DNA from: an uncultured Clostridia bacterium
Lineage (GTDB): Bacteria; Bacillota; Clostridia; Peptostreptococcales; Anaerovoracaceae
Direction of reading: 5' to 3'
Assembly (NCBI GenBank): GCA_934278925.1
Contig: CAKQWJ010000031.1
Span: forward strand, 1-20,836
Length of the DNA: 20,836 bases
Shown piece by piece: positions 1 to 7,392 of this stretch (position 1 is the stretch's first letter; each line of letters starts with the position of its first letter). Below the pieces are notes generated by a model that made no database searches, was not told the origin of the DNA, and was given only the letters and a program-made list of their open reading frames with translations. A program made the translations under genes and the position numbers.

Positions 1-15
1 TCGCTCGGGGCATTC

Positions 16-56
16 CAATTAAAAAGTGTGGGATAGTTTCAAAAAACTATCCCACA
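16..56 (-). terminator. rho-independent terminator, minus strand
   Basis: A 13-bp perfect stem (27-39 with 44-56) has a 4-nt loop. On the minus strand it is followed by CTTTTTAATT, as expected for an intrinsic terminator. On the plus strand no T-run follows. It lies beyond the 127-169 terminator and could be a backup stop for the lysS transcript, or belong to a transcript not visible here. Confidence 0.7.
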
Positions 57-126
57 AAAATTCGTGAAGAGCCAAAATATTGAAAAAGTGAGGAGCCATG
101 ATTTCAGTAGCTAAGTTTCGGTAAAC

Positions 127-169
127 AAAAATGCTGACCTCAAAACGAGCGTTTGAGGTCGGCATTTTT
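127..169. terminator. bidirectional terminator downstream of lysS
   Basis: An 18-bp stem (127-144 with 152-169, one G-T wobble) has a 7-nt loop. The outer end is A5 on one side and T5 on the other, so a U-tract follows the hairpin in both directions. In the minus direction it would end the lysS operon transcript after the tandem RNA-like units at 183-490. Confidence 0.85.
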
Positions 170-182
170 GCTTTCTATTCGG

Positions 183-490
183 TTTCTGCGACTTCACGCG
201 AATCTTCCCGTTTCGCCATGTGGTCAAGATTCGCGTTCCGCTGCATTCGCCGCTCGCCTCGGGCGCAAACCCGTTTGCGCTTTTCCTCGGCGCAGGCCAG
301 TGGCGCTTCTTCGAAGCTTACTCGCCTGCGAGCGGCTTTCGCGACTCCTGTCGCATTGCTTCTTTTCTGCCCAGTCGTGGCAATGCTCCATCCGCTGCAT
401 TCGCCTCGTTCGCGGGGCGGCACCCCGGTGCCGCTTTTCCCGCTCCAGAACTATCTTCGCTCCTTCGGAGCTCGCTAGTTCTGACTCGGC
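183..490 (-). ncRNA. two tandem structured RNA-like units in the lysS 3' region
   Basis: This is a candidate only; no known RNA family was recognised. Two ~155-nt units (183-336 and 337-~490) share the same order of hairpins but different stem sequences. Stem III is 197-206/226-235 in one unit and 353-359/380-386 in the other. Stem II is 263-269/274-280 and 417-423/428-434, both with loop CCCG (plus strand). Stem I is 291-297/324-330 and 447-453/476-482, each enclosing a small hairpin with a TTC loop (305-317 and 459-471). The 15-nt linker TCCGCTGCATTCGCC is identical (237-251 and 391-405), as is TTTTCC after stem II. Changed stems with conserved loops imply selection for base pairing. Minus orientation is preferred because the lysS transcript would read through the units into the 127-169 terminator. 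The stretch also has short ORFs on both strands, none convincing. Confidence 0.55.
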
Positions 491-2007
491 TTCATAACCG
501 GGAAGAGCTGTACGTCCCGGATGGTTGTGGAATCTGTGATGAGCATTACCAGGCGGTCAATGCCGATTCCGATACCGCCTGTTGGAGGCAGACCGATTTC
601 CAGTGCATTGACATAGTCGGTGTCCATTGGGTGGGCTTCGTCGTCGATGCCCAGGTCCAGTTCTCTCTGCTGCTCTGCAAATCTCTCGTACTGGTCAATC
701 GGGTCATTCAGCTCGGAGAAGGCGTTGGACAGTTCCCAGCCGTTGATGTATGCCTCGAAACGGCGAGTGATTCTCGGGTCTTTCGGGTCTCTCTTGGACA
801 GCGGGGATACGTCTACCGGATGTCCGGTGAGGAATACCGGTCCGTCCAGCAGGCCCGGCAGGTCCTCGCAGTATTCGTCGAACATCTCGGCGATGATTTT
901 GCCGCGAGTCCAGTTCTTTACATCTTCCTCGTCCATGCCGTACTTGATTGCTGCGGCACGAGCTTCTTCATCCCCGTCGATTTTGTCAAACGGAATTCCG
1001 GTTACCTTGATAACGGTTTCCGTCATATCGATCTTGTTCCACGGCGGAGTAACATCGAAGCTCTTTCCTTCGTAGGTGATAATCGGAGAACCGTTTACCG
1101 CCATTGCGCACTTGTACACAACCTGTTCCATCAGGTCCATCATATCTTCCAGGTTGCCGTATGCCATATACGCTTCCATGGAGGTGAATTCCGGGCTGTG
1201 GTTCTTGTCCATACCTTCGTTCCGGAATACCTTGCCCAGCTCATATACTCTGTCCAGTCCGCCGACAATCAGTCTCTTCAGCGGAAGCTCCAGAGAGATT
1301 CTCAGCTTCAGGTCGAAGTCCAGGGCGTTGTGGTGGGTGTTGAACGGACGCGCGTTTGCACCGCCGGCGATGGTCTGCAGAACCGGTGTCTCTACTTCCA
1401 AGAATCCGTAATCCTCTTCCAATACTTCCCGAACGGTCTTTACGATCTTCGCACGATTGTAGAAGGTTTCCCGAACATCTTCGTTCATGATCAGGTCTAC
1501 ATAGCGCTGACGATATCTCAAGTCGATATCCTGAAGGCCGCTCCACTTATCCGGCAGCACCTGCAGGGATTTTGCCAGAAGGGTCAGCTCCTGAGTGTGA
1601 ACGGATACCTCGTCGGTACGGGTCTTGAAGACAAAACCGCGCAGGCCCACGATATCACCGATGTCATAGGTCTTGAAGATCTTGTATTCATCGGCGCCGA
1701 TATCATCTCTCTTGATATAGCACTGAATTCTGCCCTGCTTGTCCTGTACATCGAAGAACGCCGCCTTGCCCATGATTCTTTTTCTCATAATACGGCCGGC
1801 AATGGCAACCTCCTCGCCTTCCATGGCTTCGAAGTTGTCCTTGATGTCCTTGCTGTGTGCAGTTACGTTGTACGTTTCCTGTACAAATGGGTCTCTGCCC
1901 ATATCACGAAGTTCCTGCAATTTCTCTCTGCGGATTTTTCTCTGTTCGCTGATTTCTTCTGCGGTCAGTTCCACGGTCTCGGGAGCATTGTGATTCTCGT
2001 TACTCAT
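475..2007 (-). CDS. lysS: lysyl-tRNA synthetase (class II)
   Basis: Attaches lysine to tRNA-Lys using ATP, in the cytoplasm. The protein is 510 aa from the ATG at 2007, which has AAAGGA about 6 nt upstream; the open frame extends 10 codons further to a TTG at 2037 with no better site. An N-terminal OB-fold for the anticodon is seen in the segment with VAIAGRIMRKRIMGKAAFFD. Class II motif 2 is FRNEGMDKNHSPEFTSMEAY and motif 3 is GIGIGIDRLVMLITD, followed by the usual ending LFPVMKP. Length and motifs match bacterial LysRS. It is the last gene of the operon that starts near 7353, 51 nt after greA. No T-box leader precedes it. Its stop codon lies inside stem I of the RNA-like unit at 337-490, so the extreme 3' end of the gene is shared with that structure. 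Confidence 0.97.
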   Translation of the reverse strand: MSNENHNAPETVELTAEEISEQRKIRREKLQELRDMGRDPFVQETYNVTAHSKDIKDNFEAMEGEEVAIAGRIMRKRIMGKAAFFDVQDKQGRIQCYIKRDDIGADEYKIFKTYDIGDIVGLRGFVFKTRTDEVSVHTQELTLLAKSLQVLPDKWSGLQDIDLRYRQRYVDLIMNEDVRETFYNRAKIVKTVREVLEEDYGFLEVETPVLQTIAGGANARPFNTHHNALDFDLKLRISLELPLKRLIVGGLDRVYELGKVFRNEGMDKNHSPEFTSMEAYMAYGNLEDMMDLMEQVVYKCAMAVNGSPIITYEGKSFDVTPPWNKIDMTETVIKVTGIPFDKIDGDEEARAAAIKYGMDEEDVKNWTRGKIIAEMFDEYCEDLPGLLDGPVFLTGHPVDVSPLSKRDPKDPRITRRFEAYINGWELSNAFSELNDPIDQYERFAEQQRELDLGIDDEAHPMDTDYVNALEIGLPPTGGIGIGIDRLVMLITDSTTIRDVQLFPVMKPSQN

Positions 2008-2058
2008 GTCGTTTCCTTTTTCTTTTCCTTTCTGCAATGTGCTGCGCGTACAAACTTC

Positions 2059-2535
2059 TTATAAAACTTCCAAAATCTCGTATTTAGCGGTTCCTTCCGG
2101 TACGGAGAATTCCACTACGTCGCCCTGCTTGGTTCCGATCAGGTGCTCCCCTACCAGGGATACGTTGGACAGCTTTCCGTTGAACGGATCCGCCTCGGTG
2201 TTGCCTACAATCTGGTAGGTCATCTCTTCATCATATACCAGGTCCTTTACGCGAACCGTGACACCGGTCTGCACGGTTCCCTCGGATTCCAGATCATCGG
2301 CATCCACAACCTTTGCGGTTCTCAGGATTTCCTCGATTTCCTTGATGCGGTCTTCGTTCTCTGCCTGCGCTTCCTTCGCTGCATCGTATTCCGAGTTCTC
2401 GGAAATATCTCCGTAGGAAATCGCTTCTTTCAGTCTTGCCGCAATCTCCTGCCGCATCGGGCCGGTGCAGTTCTCCAGTTCCTTCACCAGGTTATCGTAA
2501 CCGACCTTCGTCATTTCATGCATTGCATTCGCCAT
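2059..2535 (-). CDS. greA: transcription elongation factor GreA
   Basis: GreA enters the RNA polymerase secondary channel and stimulates cleavage of backtracked transcripts. The protein is 158 aa, the normal length. Residues ~8-80 form the N-terminal coiled coil, with the acidic tip signature GDISENSEYDAAKE that positions the catalytic Mg2+. The C-terminal FKBP-like globular domain includes LIGTKQGDVVEF. The ATG at 2535 has AGGAG 10 nt upstream, and that site lies inside the last codons of the preceding racemase gene (3-nt gap), which suggests translational coupling. In-frame ATGs at codons 5 and 8 are possible alternative starts. A greA-lysS neighbourhood is common in Bacillota. Confidence 0.97.
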   Translation of the reverse strand: MANAMHEMTKVGYDNLVKELENCTGPMRQEIAARLKEAISYGDISENSEYDAAKEAQAENEDRIKEIEEILRTAKVVDADDLESEGTVQTGVTVRVKDLVYDEEMTYQIVGNTEADPFNGKLSNVSLVGEHLIGTKQGDVVEFSVPEGTAKYEILEVL

Positions 2536-2538
2536 GTT

Positions 2539-3645
2539 CTAGTTGCTCCTTTCATATCTTCGAACATTTTCGCTTCCGGTAATTCTCAGAATCGCGGAAT
2601 ACTTCAATTTAAACGTAATTATATCTCCGATTTCAATCGGCTCTTTAACATCTTCAATATCCAGAATGGTGTGGTCGCCCGAAGCCCCGATGACCTCCAT
2701 GCCTTCTACCGTCGGCACCAGATCCGAGATTTCTCCGTAGTCGGCGCGGCCCACGGCCACCAGCGCCCGGGTTCGCTCGCCCCGGTCCACATAGGTCTGC
2801 TTCTTGCCGAAGGCATCCACGCCCAGCTGCCCGATCGGATGAGAAGCCTTCTTTTTGACTTCAATCACCTGAGCTTCCAGGGTAAAAGCATCATCTCTCA
2901 ATGCGTCCATTTCCGAATATCCGTAGCAGATCTTCATGTCCTCCAGCGGTCCCGCCAATGCAGCGGCGCCGATGCGAAGCATATTGATTTTCTCCGGCAT
3001 GTATCCGCCGAACACGCCCATCAGGCTGGAAGTGGCTCCGCCGGACACGATTTCCAGCTCCCGGCCGATGGATTCCTCCACCCGAATTGCCAGGTCCGCC
3101 AGCTCCTGCATTTTATCCTCCGTAGCCATTACCGAGCCGTAGCAGCCCAGATTGGTTCCGATTCCCGCCAGGTGGAGATGGGACAGTTCCCGTTCCACGA
3201 TTTCGGCGGTTTCCACCAGCTCGTCGTGGTTGAAGTAGCCTTCCCGAAGGTCGCCCAGGTCCGCCATCAGCACCACGTTGTGAATCACGCCGTGGGCTTC
3301 CGCCGCCTTGTCCAGCGCCCGCAGGGTAACGATCTCACTGTTCAGGCTGTAGTCCGCCACCTGCACCAGCTCGTCCAGCTCCGAAAGCATCGGCACCCGA
3401 ATCATCAGCAGGGGAACGCCGATGTTTCCCTCGCGGCAGCGCTTCAGCTGCTCCATGCGGGAGGAAGCGATCATCTTTGCGCCGCCGGCCACGTAATCTT
3501 CCGCCACCGACAGGATGCCGTTGGCCCCTTTGATGACGCCGGCCACAAAGATGCCGGAATCTTCGCACCAATCGCAAATTGTTTTTACATTATGTCTCAG
3601 GCTCTCGTGGTCGATCACAATCGCGGGATATCTTCTCTCTGTCAT
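2539..3645 (-). CDS. alanine/ornithine racemase-family PLP enzyme
   Basis: A fold-type III PLP enzyme of the alanine racemase N-terminal domain family, most like the 'alanine/ornithine racemase' group (Orr, YhfX-like). It would interconvert L- and D-amino acids; the substrate cannot be read from sequence. The start is placed at the ATG at 3645 (368 aa) because AGGAGG lies 7 nt upstream; an upstream in-frame ATG at 3666 has no such site. Lys39 in GVIKGANG is the expected PLP Schiff-base lysine. The segment IASSRMEQLKRCREGNIG and the glycine-rich stretch VSGGATSSLMG fit the barrel and phosphate-binding regions. The gene lies 11 nt after the acyl-CoA synthetase stop and 3 nt before greA. No ornithine aminomutase or cell-wall genes are nearby to support one substrate. 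Confidence 0.8.
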   Translation of the reverse strand: MTERRYPAIVIDHESLRHNVKTICDWCEDSGIFVAGVIKGANGILSVAEDYVAGGAKMIASSRMEQLKRCREGNIGVPLLMIRVPMLSELDELVQVADYSLNSEIVTLRALDKAAEAHGVIHNVVLMADLGDLREGYFNHDELVETAEIVERELSHLHLAGIGTNLGCYGSVMATEDKMQELADLAIRVEESIGRELEIVSGGATSSLMGVFGGYMPEKINMLRIGAAALAGPLEDMKICYGYSEMDALRDDAFTLEAQVIEVKKKASHPIGQLGVDAFGKKQTYVDRGERTRALVAVGRADYGEISDLVPTVEGMEVIGASGDHTILDIEDVKEPIEIGDIITFKLKYSAILRITGSENVRRYERSN

Positions 3646-3656
3646 CCCCGTACCTC

Positions 3657-5519
3657 CTATGCCCATTTGTTGTCTTCGTCCCGGCGCAGGATTTTGTGCG
3701 TCGTGGTCTTGTTGAATTCCCGGTCCCGAATGATCACGTGGGTGATTTTCTTGAACAGCGGCAGCTTCTCGTTGGCTTTATCCACCTCTCGGTTGATAAA
3801 TTCCGTCACCTGCTCTTTGGTATAATCCGCACCGAACTTATCCTCGATGGCTTCCTTGTTCACCCGGATGGTGGCATAAATTCCCCGGCGGGTCGGGTCC
3901 GAATTGGTTTCGTCGCCCCACACCATGCTCTCACTGATGTATTCGCTCTTCTGGATGTAATACTCCAGTTCCTCCGGATACACGTTCTTGCCGTTTCCGG
4001 TGATGATAATGCTCTTCTTTCGACCGGTGATGTAGACGTACTCCTGCTCATCGATGTATCCCAGGTCTCCGGTGTGGTACCAGCCGTCGGAATCGATAGC
4101 CTCTGCCGTCCGCTCCGGATCCTTGTAATATCCCATCATCACCGTCGGGCCGCGGAAGCAGATCTCGCCGCAGCCGTCCTCGTCCTTATCCACAATCTTG
4201 CATTCGCTCAGCGGGAAAAGGTATCCGGCGGACTTGTTGTTGATGAATTTGGCGTTGTCCGGGTTCAAGGCGATAACCGGAGAGCACTCCGTCAGGCCGT
4301 AGCCCTGCACACTCCGGAATCCCAGATTGCCGAAGTAGTCCAGAATGTCGCCGTCCACCGCCGCACCGCCGCAGATGACCGTGCGCAGCTTTCCGCCGAA
4401 GAGTTCCGTAATCTGCTTGGTAGCCTGCTTGGAAATATCCAGGCCGATTTTCTTCGTCACCCGGTTGATTCGGAACAGGGTGTTCAGCTGTTTTTCCTTG
4501 CCGCTCTTCCGAACGTTTCTCGTAATCTTGTTGTACAGATTCTCGAAAATCACCGGAACGCCCAGCAGCAGGTTCGGCTGAGTTTCCTGCATATCCTTTA
4601 CGATATATTTCAAGCCCTGGCAAATTGCCATGGTGGCTCCGTTGTATACGCACTCCAGGAAGGTGGCCGTGCACTCATAGGTGTGGTGCAGCGGCAGGAT
4701 GGAGAAGAAGGTATCCTCTCCCTGGCGAACCTCCAGAAGGGTCTGCGCCAGATAGGTATCCAGCACCAGGTTCTTCTGGTTCAGCATTACGCCTTTGGAT
4801 ACGTCGGTGGTGCCGGAGGTAAAAAGAATGACCGACAGGTCCGTATTGACTACCGGGGCATCGATGAACTTCCGATCTCCGTTGTGCACCGCCTTCCGGC
4901 CCGTCTCCCGAAGCTTGTTCCAGGAAATGTATCCGTCCTTCGGCGACTCGTCCTCCTCCATGGCCACGTTAATCACGTATTCCAGCTGAGATTCTCCGCT
5001 TTCCTTGATGGCTTTGAAGGTCTCGTAATATTTGTTTTCCACCGTAATGACGGCGCTGAGCTCGCCCTTGACGGTGAGCTGCTTCAGTTCCTCTTCGTGG
5101 AGTTCCTTATCCAGCGGAACGATAACGCCCACGCCGCCGGTCACCGCCAGGTAGGTTTCACACCACTGATAGCTGTTCTTTCCGATAACTCCGATCTTCT
5201 TCTCCCGCAGTCCCAGGTCCAGAAGTGCGGTTCCCAAAGCATACACATCGTCCAGAACCTGGCGGAATGTGATTTCCCGGAAAGGCTCGTTTCGGTTGAA
5301 TTTTTGCTTGAACAGGGCCCGCTCCGGAAAGCGTGCCGCCGTAGTCTCCAGCATATCCTTCAGGTCTACCGGAATATGGTGTCCCCGGTACTGCACGCGG
5401 GGATTGGACCAGTTGTCAATCTGTTCCTGAATCCGGTCCATTTCCTGCCGTTCCTGCCGGCGGATTTCCTTATACTCTTCTGCCGGAATGGATCGACCGA
5501 TCATCAAATTTGTATTCAT
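3657..5519 (-). CDS. AMP-binding acyl-CoA synthetase (second of tandem pair)
   Basis: A member of the ANL superfamily, FadD/long-chain acyl-CoA synthetase type, 620 aa. Such enzymes activate a carboxylate to acyl-AMP and then to acyl-CoA (or another thiol). The phosphate-binding loop is TSGTTDVSKG (residues 234-243), with Asp where the family usually has Gly. GYGLTECSP (A5 region), YHTGDLGYIDEQEYVYITGR (A7/A8) and the C-terminal KTTTHKILR (604-612, catalytic Lys609) are intact. The ATG at 5519 has GAGGA ~10 nt upstream and lies within the preceding synthetase gene, giving a 50-bp overlap. It shares architecture with the upstream paralog, so a tandem duplication is likely. The true acyl substrate is unknown; fatty acids are the default inference. 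Confidence 0.9.
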   Translation of the reverse strand: MNTNLMIGRSIPAEEYKEIRRQERQEMDRIQEQIDNWSNPRVQYRGHHIPVDLKDMLETTAARFPERALFKQKFNRNEPFREITFRQVLDDVYALGTALLDLGLREKKIGVIGKNSYQWCETYLAVTGGVGVIVPLDKELHEEELKQLTVKGELSAVITVENKYYETFKAIKESGESQLEYVINVAMEEDESPKDGYISWNKLRETGRKAVHNGDRKFIDAPVVNTDLSVILFTSGTTDVSKGVMLNQKNLVLDTYLAQTLLEVRQGEDTFFSILPLHHTYECTATFLECVYNGATMAICQGLKYIVKDMQETQPNLLLGVPVIFENLYNKITRNVRKSGKEKQLNTLFRINRVTKKIGLDISKQATKQITELFGGKLRTVICGGAAVDGDILDYFGNLGFRSVQGYGLTECSPVIALNPDNAKFINNKSAGYLFPLSECKIVDKDEDGCGEICFRGPTVMMGYYKDPERTAEAIDSDGWYHTGDLGYIDEQEYVYITGRKKSIIITGNGKNVYPEELEYYIQKSEYISESMVWGDETNSDPTRRGIYATIRVNKEAIEDKFGADYTKEQVTEFINREVDKANEKLPLFKKITHVIIRDREFNKTTTHKILRRDEDNKWA

Positions 5520-7257
5520 AGTTCTGTTCCTCGAATCTCTTTATCTTCAGGGTGGTGGTCTTGATGAATTCTTCGTCTCGAACCTCAATTCGCTTTACCC
5601 TCTTATACGGCGGCATCTTGTCGTTGGCATCGTCCACGATTTTTCGAAGGACGCGGTAGATTTCTCCATCCCCTTGAACGCCCTGTTCCTGAAGGACGCT
5701 GTAGTTCGGATAGATGATTGCCGTGCAGATCAGGTCATCCTTTGTATCGTCGTGCTTGCCGTAGACGATAACTTCCTGAACCCGCTCATCCAGCTGCAGG
5801 TAGTACTCCACCTCTTCCGGGAAAATATTCTTTCCGCCCTTGGTGACGATGACGTTCTTCTTCCGTCCGGTGATGAACAGGAAGCCGTCCTCATCGAAGT
5901 ATCCGTAATCGCCGGTGTACAGCCATCCGTCCCTCAGAGTTTTCGCCGTGCTTTCCGGATCCTTGTAATATCCCTGCATCACCGACGGACCCTTTGCGAT
6001 AATCTCGCCGATGCCGTCTTCATTCTCGTCCACGATCCGAACTTCGGTGCCCGGCAGCGGTTTGCCTGCCGCCGCAGACTTCCGGTACCGATCCGAGTTC
6101 ATGGCAATAATCGGGGAGCATTCCGTCATTCCGTACCCCTGGAACATCGGGAATCCCATAGCTTCAAAATCATCGATAACCGCCGGATCGATGGCCGCAC
6201 CGCCGGCGATGAACATGTAATGGTTCTTGCCGAACAGCTTGTGAATGGTCTGGAACATCTTCCGGGTCGCTCTCGGATGGTTCTGGAACTTCATCTTCTT
6301 GGACAGGGCGATTCCTCTCTGCAGCTTGGACAGAGCGCCGCTCTTTTCCGCCTGCTTCCACACCTTCCGGTGCATGTTCTCAAAGATCAGTGGAACGCCC
6401 AGCATAACGCTGCACTCCGCCTCGGCGAAGTTGGCCTGCACATGCTTCAAGCCTTCGCAGATTACCACCGTGGCTGCCTGGTAAAAACTGGTCATCACGG
6501 TGCAGCTCATTTCGTAAGCATGGTGAATCGGCAGTACCGACAGTACCCGTCCCCCATCCGGAATATGGAAGAACTTGGACATGTTGTACACGTTCTGTGC
6601 CAGGTTCCGATGGGAAAGCATTACGCCCTTGGCCAGGCCGGTGGTGCCGGAAGTGAAAAGAATCGTGGACAAATCGTCCGCCTTTACTTCCGCCTCCTCG
6701 TACTCGCAGTGACCTTCCCGAAGTTTTCTTTTACCCAACCGAATCAATTCGGATTGAAGCAGAATCCGGGAATCCTCCCGATACTTGGAATAATCCTTCT
6801 CCGGAGAATCCGTAATCACCAGATAGCGGAGGGACTCCACCGCATCCAGGCACGGAATCAGAGAATCTGCCATCTTCGGGGAGACGAACAGCAGCTCCAC
6901 GTCGGCGCGGCGCAGCAGGTTCTCGATTTCCCCAATCTGCAGGCTCTTGTCGATCGGAACGATGACACCCACGCCCGTCACGACGGTAAAATAAGACAGC
7001 GCCCAGCGATGGGAGTTCTCCCCGGTCACCGCAATCTTGCTGTCCTTGAGGCCCATGCCGAGAAGCGCGGTTCCCAGTGCCCGGCGCTGCACGTCAAATT
7101 CCTTATAGGTGATGGATTGGAACGGGTCCTTGTGTACGTCCTTGTACATGTAGGCCACGCGGTCCGGATATTCCGCCACCGTATTTTCAATAACTTCCTT
7201 CAGTGTCTCCACGTACGGCCCTTCATAATAGACGCCGTCATACTTCTTGTTGTTCAT
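5470..7257 (-). CDS. AMP-binding acyl-CoA synthetase (first of tandem pair)
   Basis: A 595-aa ANL-superfamily enzyme of the FadD-like acyl-CoA synthetase type, predicted to convert a fatty acid, ATP and CoA to acyl-CoA. Motifs are canonical: TSGTTGLAKG (residues 202-211, ATP phosphate loop), GYGMTECSP, YTGDYGYFDEDGFLFITGR, and KTTTLKIKR (566-574, catalytic Lys571). The ATG at 7257 is preceded by AGAGGG. No signal peptide or membrane segment is evident. It is the first gene of an operon with a good promoter at 7360-7388 and a strong hairpin at the start of the leader. Its 3' end overlaps the second synthetase by 50 bp. Having two similar synthetases side by side suggests different chain lengths or substrates. 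Confidence 0.92.
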   Translation of the reverse strand: MNNKKYDGVYYEGPYVETLKEVIENTVAEYPDRVAYMYKDVHKDPFQSITYKEFDVQRRALGTALLGMGLKDSKIAVTGENSHRWALSYFTVVTGVGVIVPIDKSLQIGEIENLLRRADVELLFVSPKMADSLIPCLDAVESLRYLVITDSPEKDYSKYREDSRILLQSELIRLGKRKLREGHCEYEEAEVKADDLSTILFTSGTTGLAKGVMLSHRNLAQNVYNMSKFFHIPDGGRVLSVLPIHHAYEMSCTVMTSFYQAATVVICEGLKHVQANFAEAECSVMLGVPLIFENMHRKVWKQAEKSGALSKLQRGIALSKKMKFQNHPRATRKMFQTIHKLFGKNHYMFIAGGAAIDPAVIDDFEAMGFPMFQGYGMTECSPIIAMNSDRYRKSAAAGKPLPGTEVRIVDENEDGIGEIIAKGPSVMQGYYKDPESTAKTLRDGWLYTGDYGYFDEDGFLFITGRKKNVIVTKGGKNIFPEEVEYYLQLDERVQEVIVYGKHDDTKDDLICTAIIYPNYSVLQEQGVQGDGEIYRVLRKIVDDANDKMPPYKRVKRIEVRDEEFIKTTTLKIKRFEEQNYEYKFDDRSIHSGRRV

Positions 7258-7311
7258 TCGTTGTCCCTCTACCCTTCGGTTCGCCGTTGAATATCTTTAA
7301 GCAGTCAAAGG

Positions 7312-7348
7312 ACGAAGCCCGTGGCAGACTCCCTGCCAAAGGCTTCGT
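7312..7348 (-). promoter_or_regulatory. 5' leader stem-loop of the acyl-CoA synthetase operon
   Basis: Two perfect stems (7312-7319 with 7341-7348, and 7322-7327 with 7333-7338) are separated by a 2x2 internal loop and capped by a 5-nt loop. The hairpin would start about 5 nt from the predicted transcription start near 7353. Neither strand shows a proper T-run directly after it, so it is more likely an mRNA-stabilising or regulatory leader hairpin than a terminator of the gene ending at 7393, though a weak terminator cannot be excluded. Confidence 0.6.
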
Positions 7349-7359
7349 TGTAGCATAGT

Positions 7360-7388
7360 ATTTTATCACCAAAACGCCGAAATGTCAA
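7360..7388 (-). promoter_or_regulatory. sigma-A promoter for the acyl-CoA synthetase-greA-lysS operon
   Basis: TTGACA (7383-7388) and TAAAAT (7360-7365) are separated by exactly 17 bp on the minus strand. The start would fall near 7353, giving a ~95-nt leader to the ATG at 7257. The -35 box begins a few bases after the stop codon of the preceding gene. Confidence 0.8.
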
Positions 7389-7392
7389 TGTT

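Noticed and set aside
183..490. Tandem glycine riboswitch
   Set aside because: A CCGAAGGAGC string and the tandem layout recall it, but the conserved glycine core is missing and the element lies after a tRNA synthetase gene, not before a glycine gene.
131..497. Short ORFs of 82-115 codons on both strands in the RNA-like region
   Set aside because: The frames are arginine/serine-rich without domains, overlap each other on both strands, and are better explained by the paired-stem structure.
220..2064. 614-codon open frame antisense to lysS, and similar long frames antisense to the synthetases (3579-5564, 5488-7290), pyrG (8193-9836), the EF-G-like gene (15040-16941) and asnS (17088-18521)
   Set aside because: They mirror the real genes on the opposite strand, have no recognisable domains, and lack consistent ribosome binding sites. 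They result from codon bias in GC-rich third positions.
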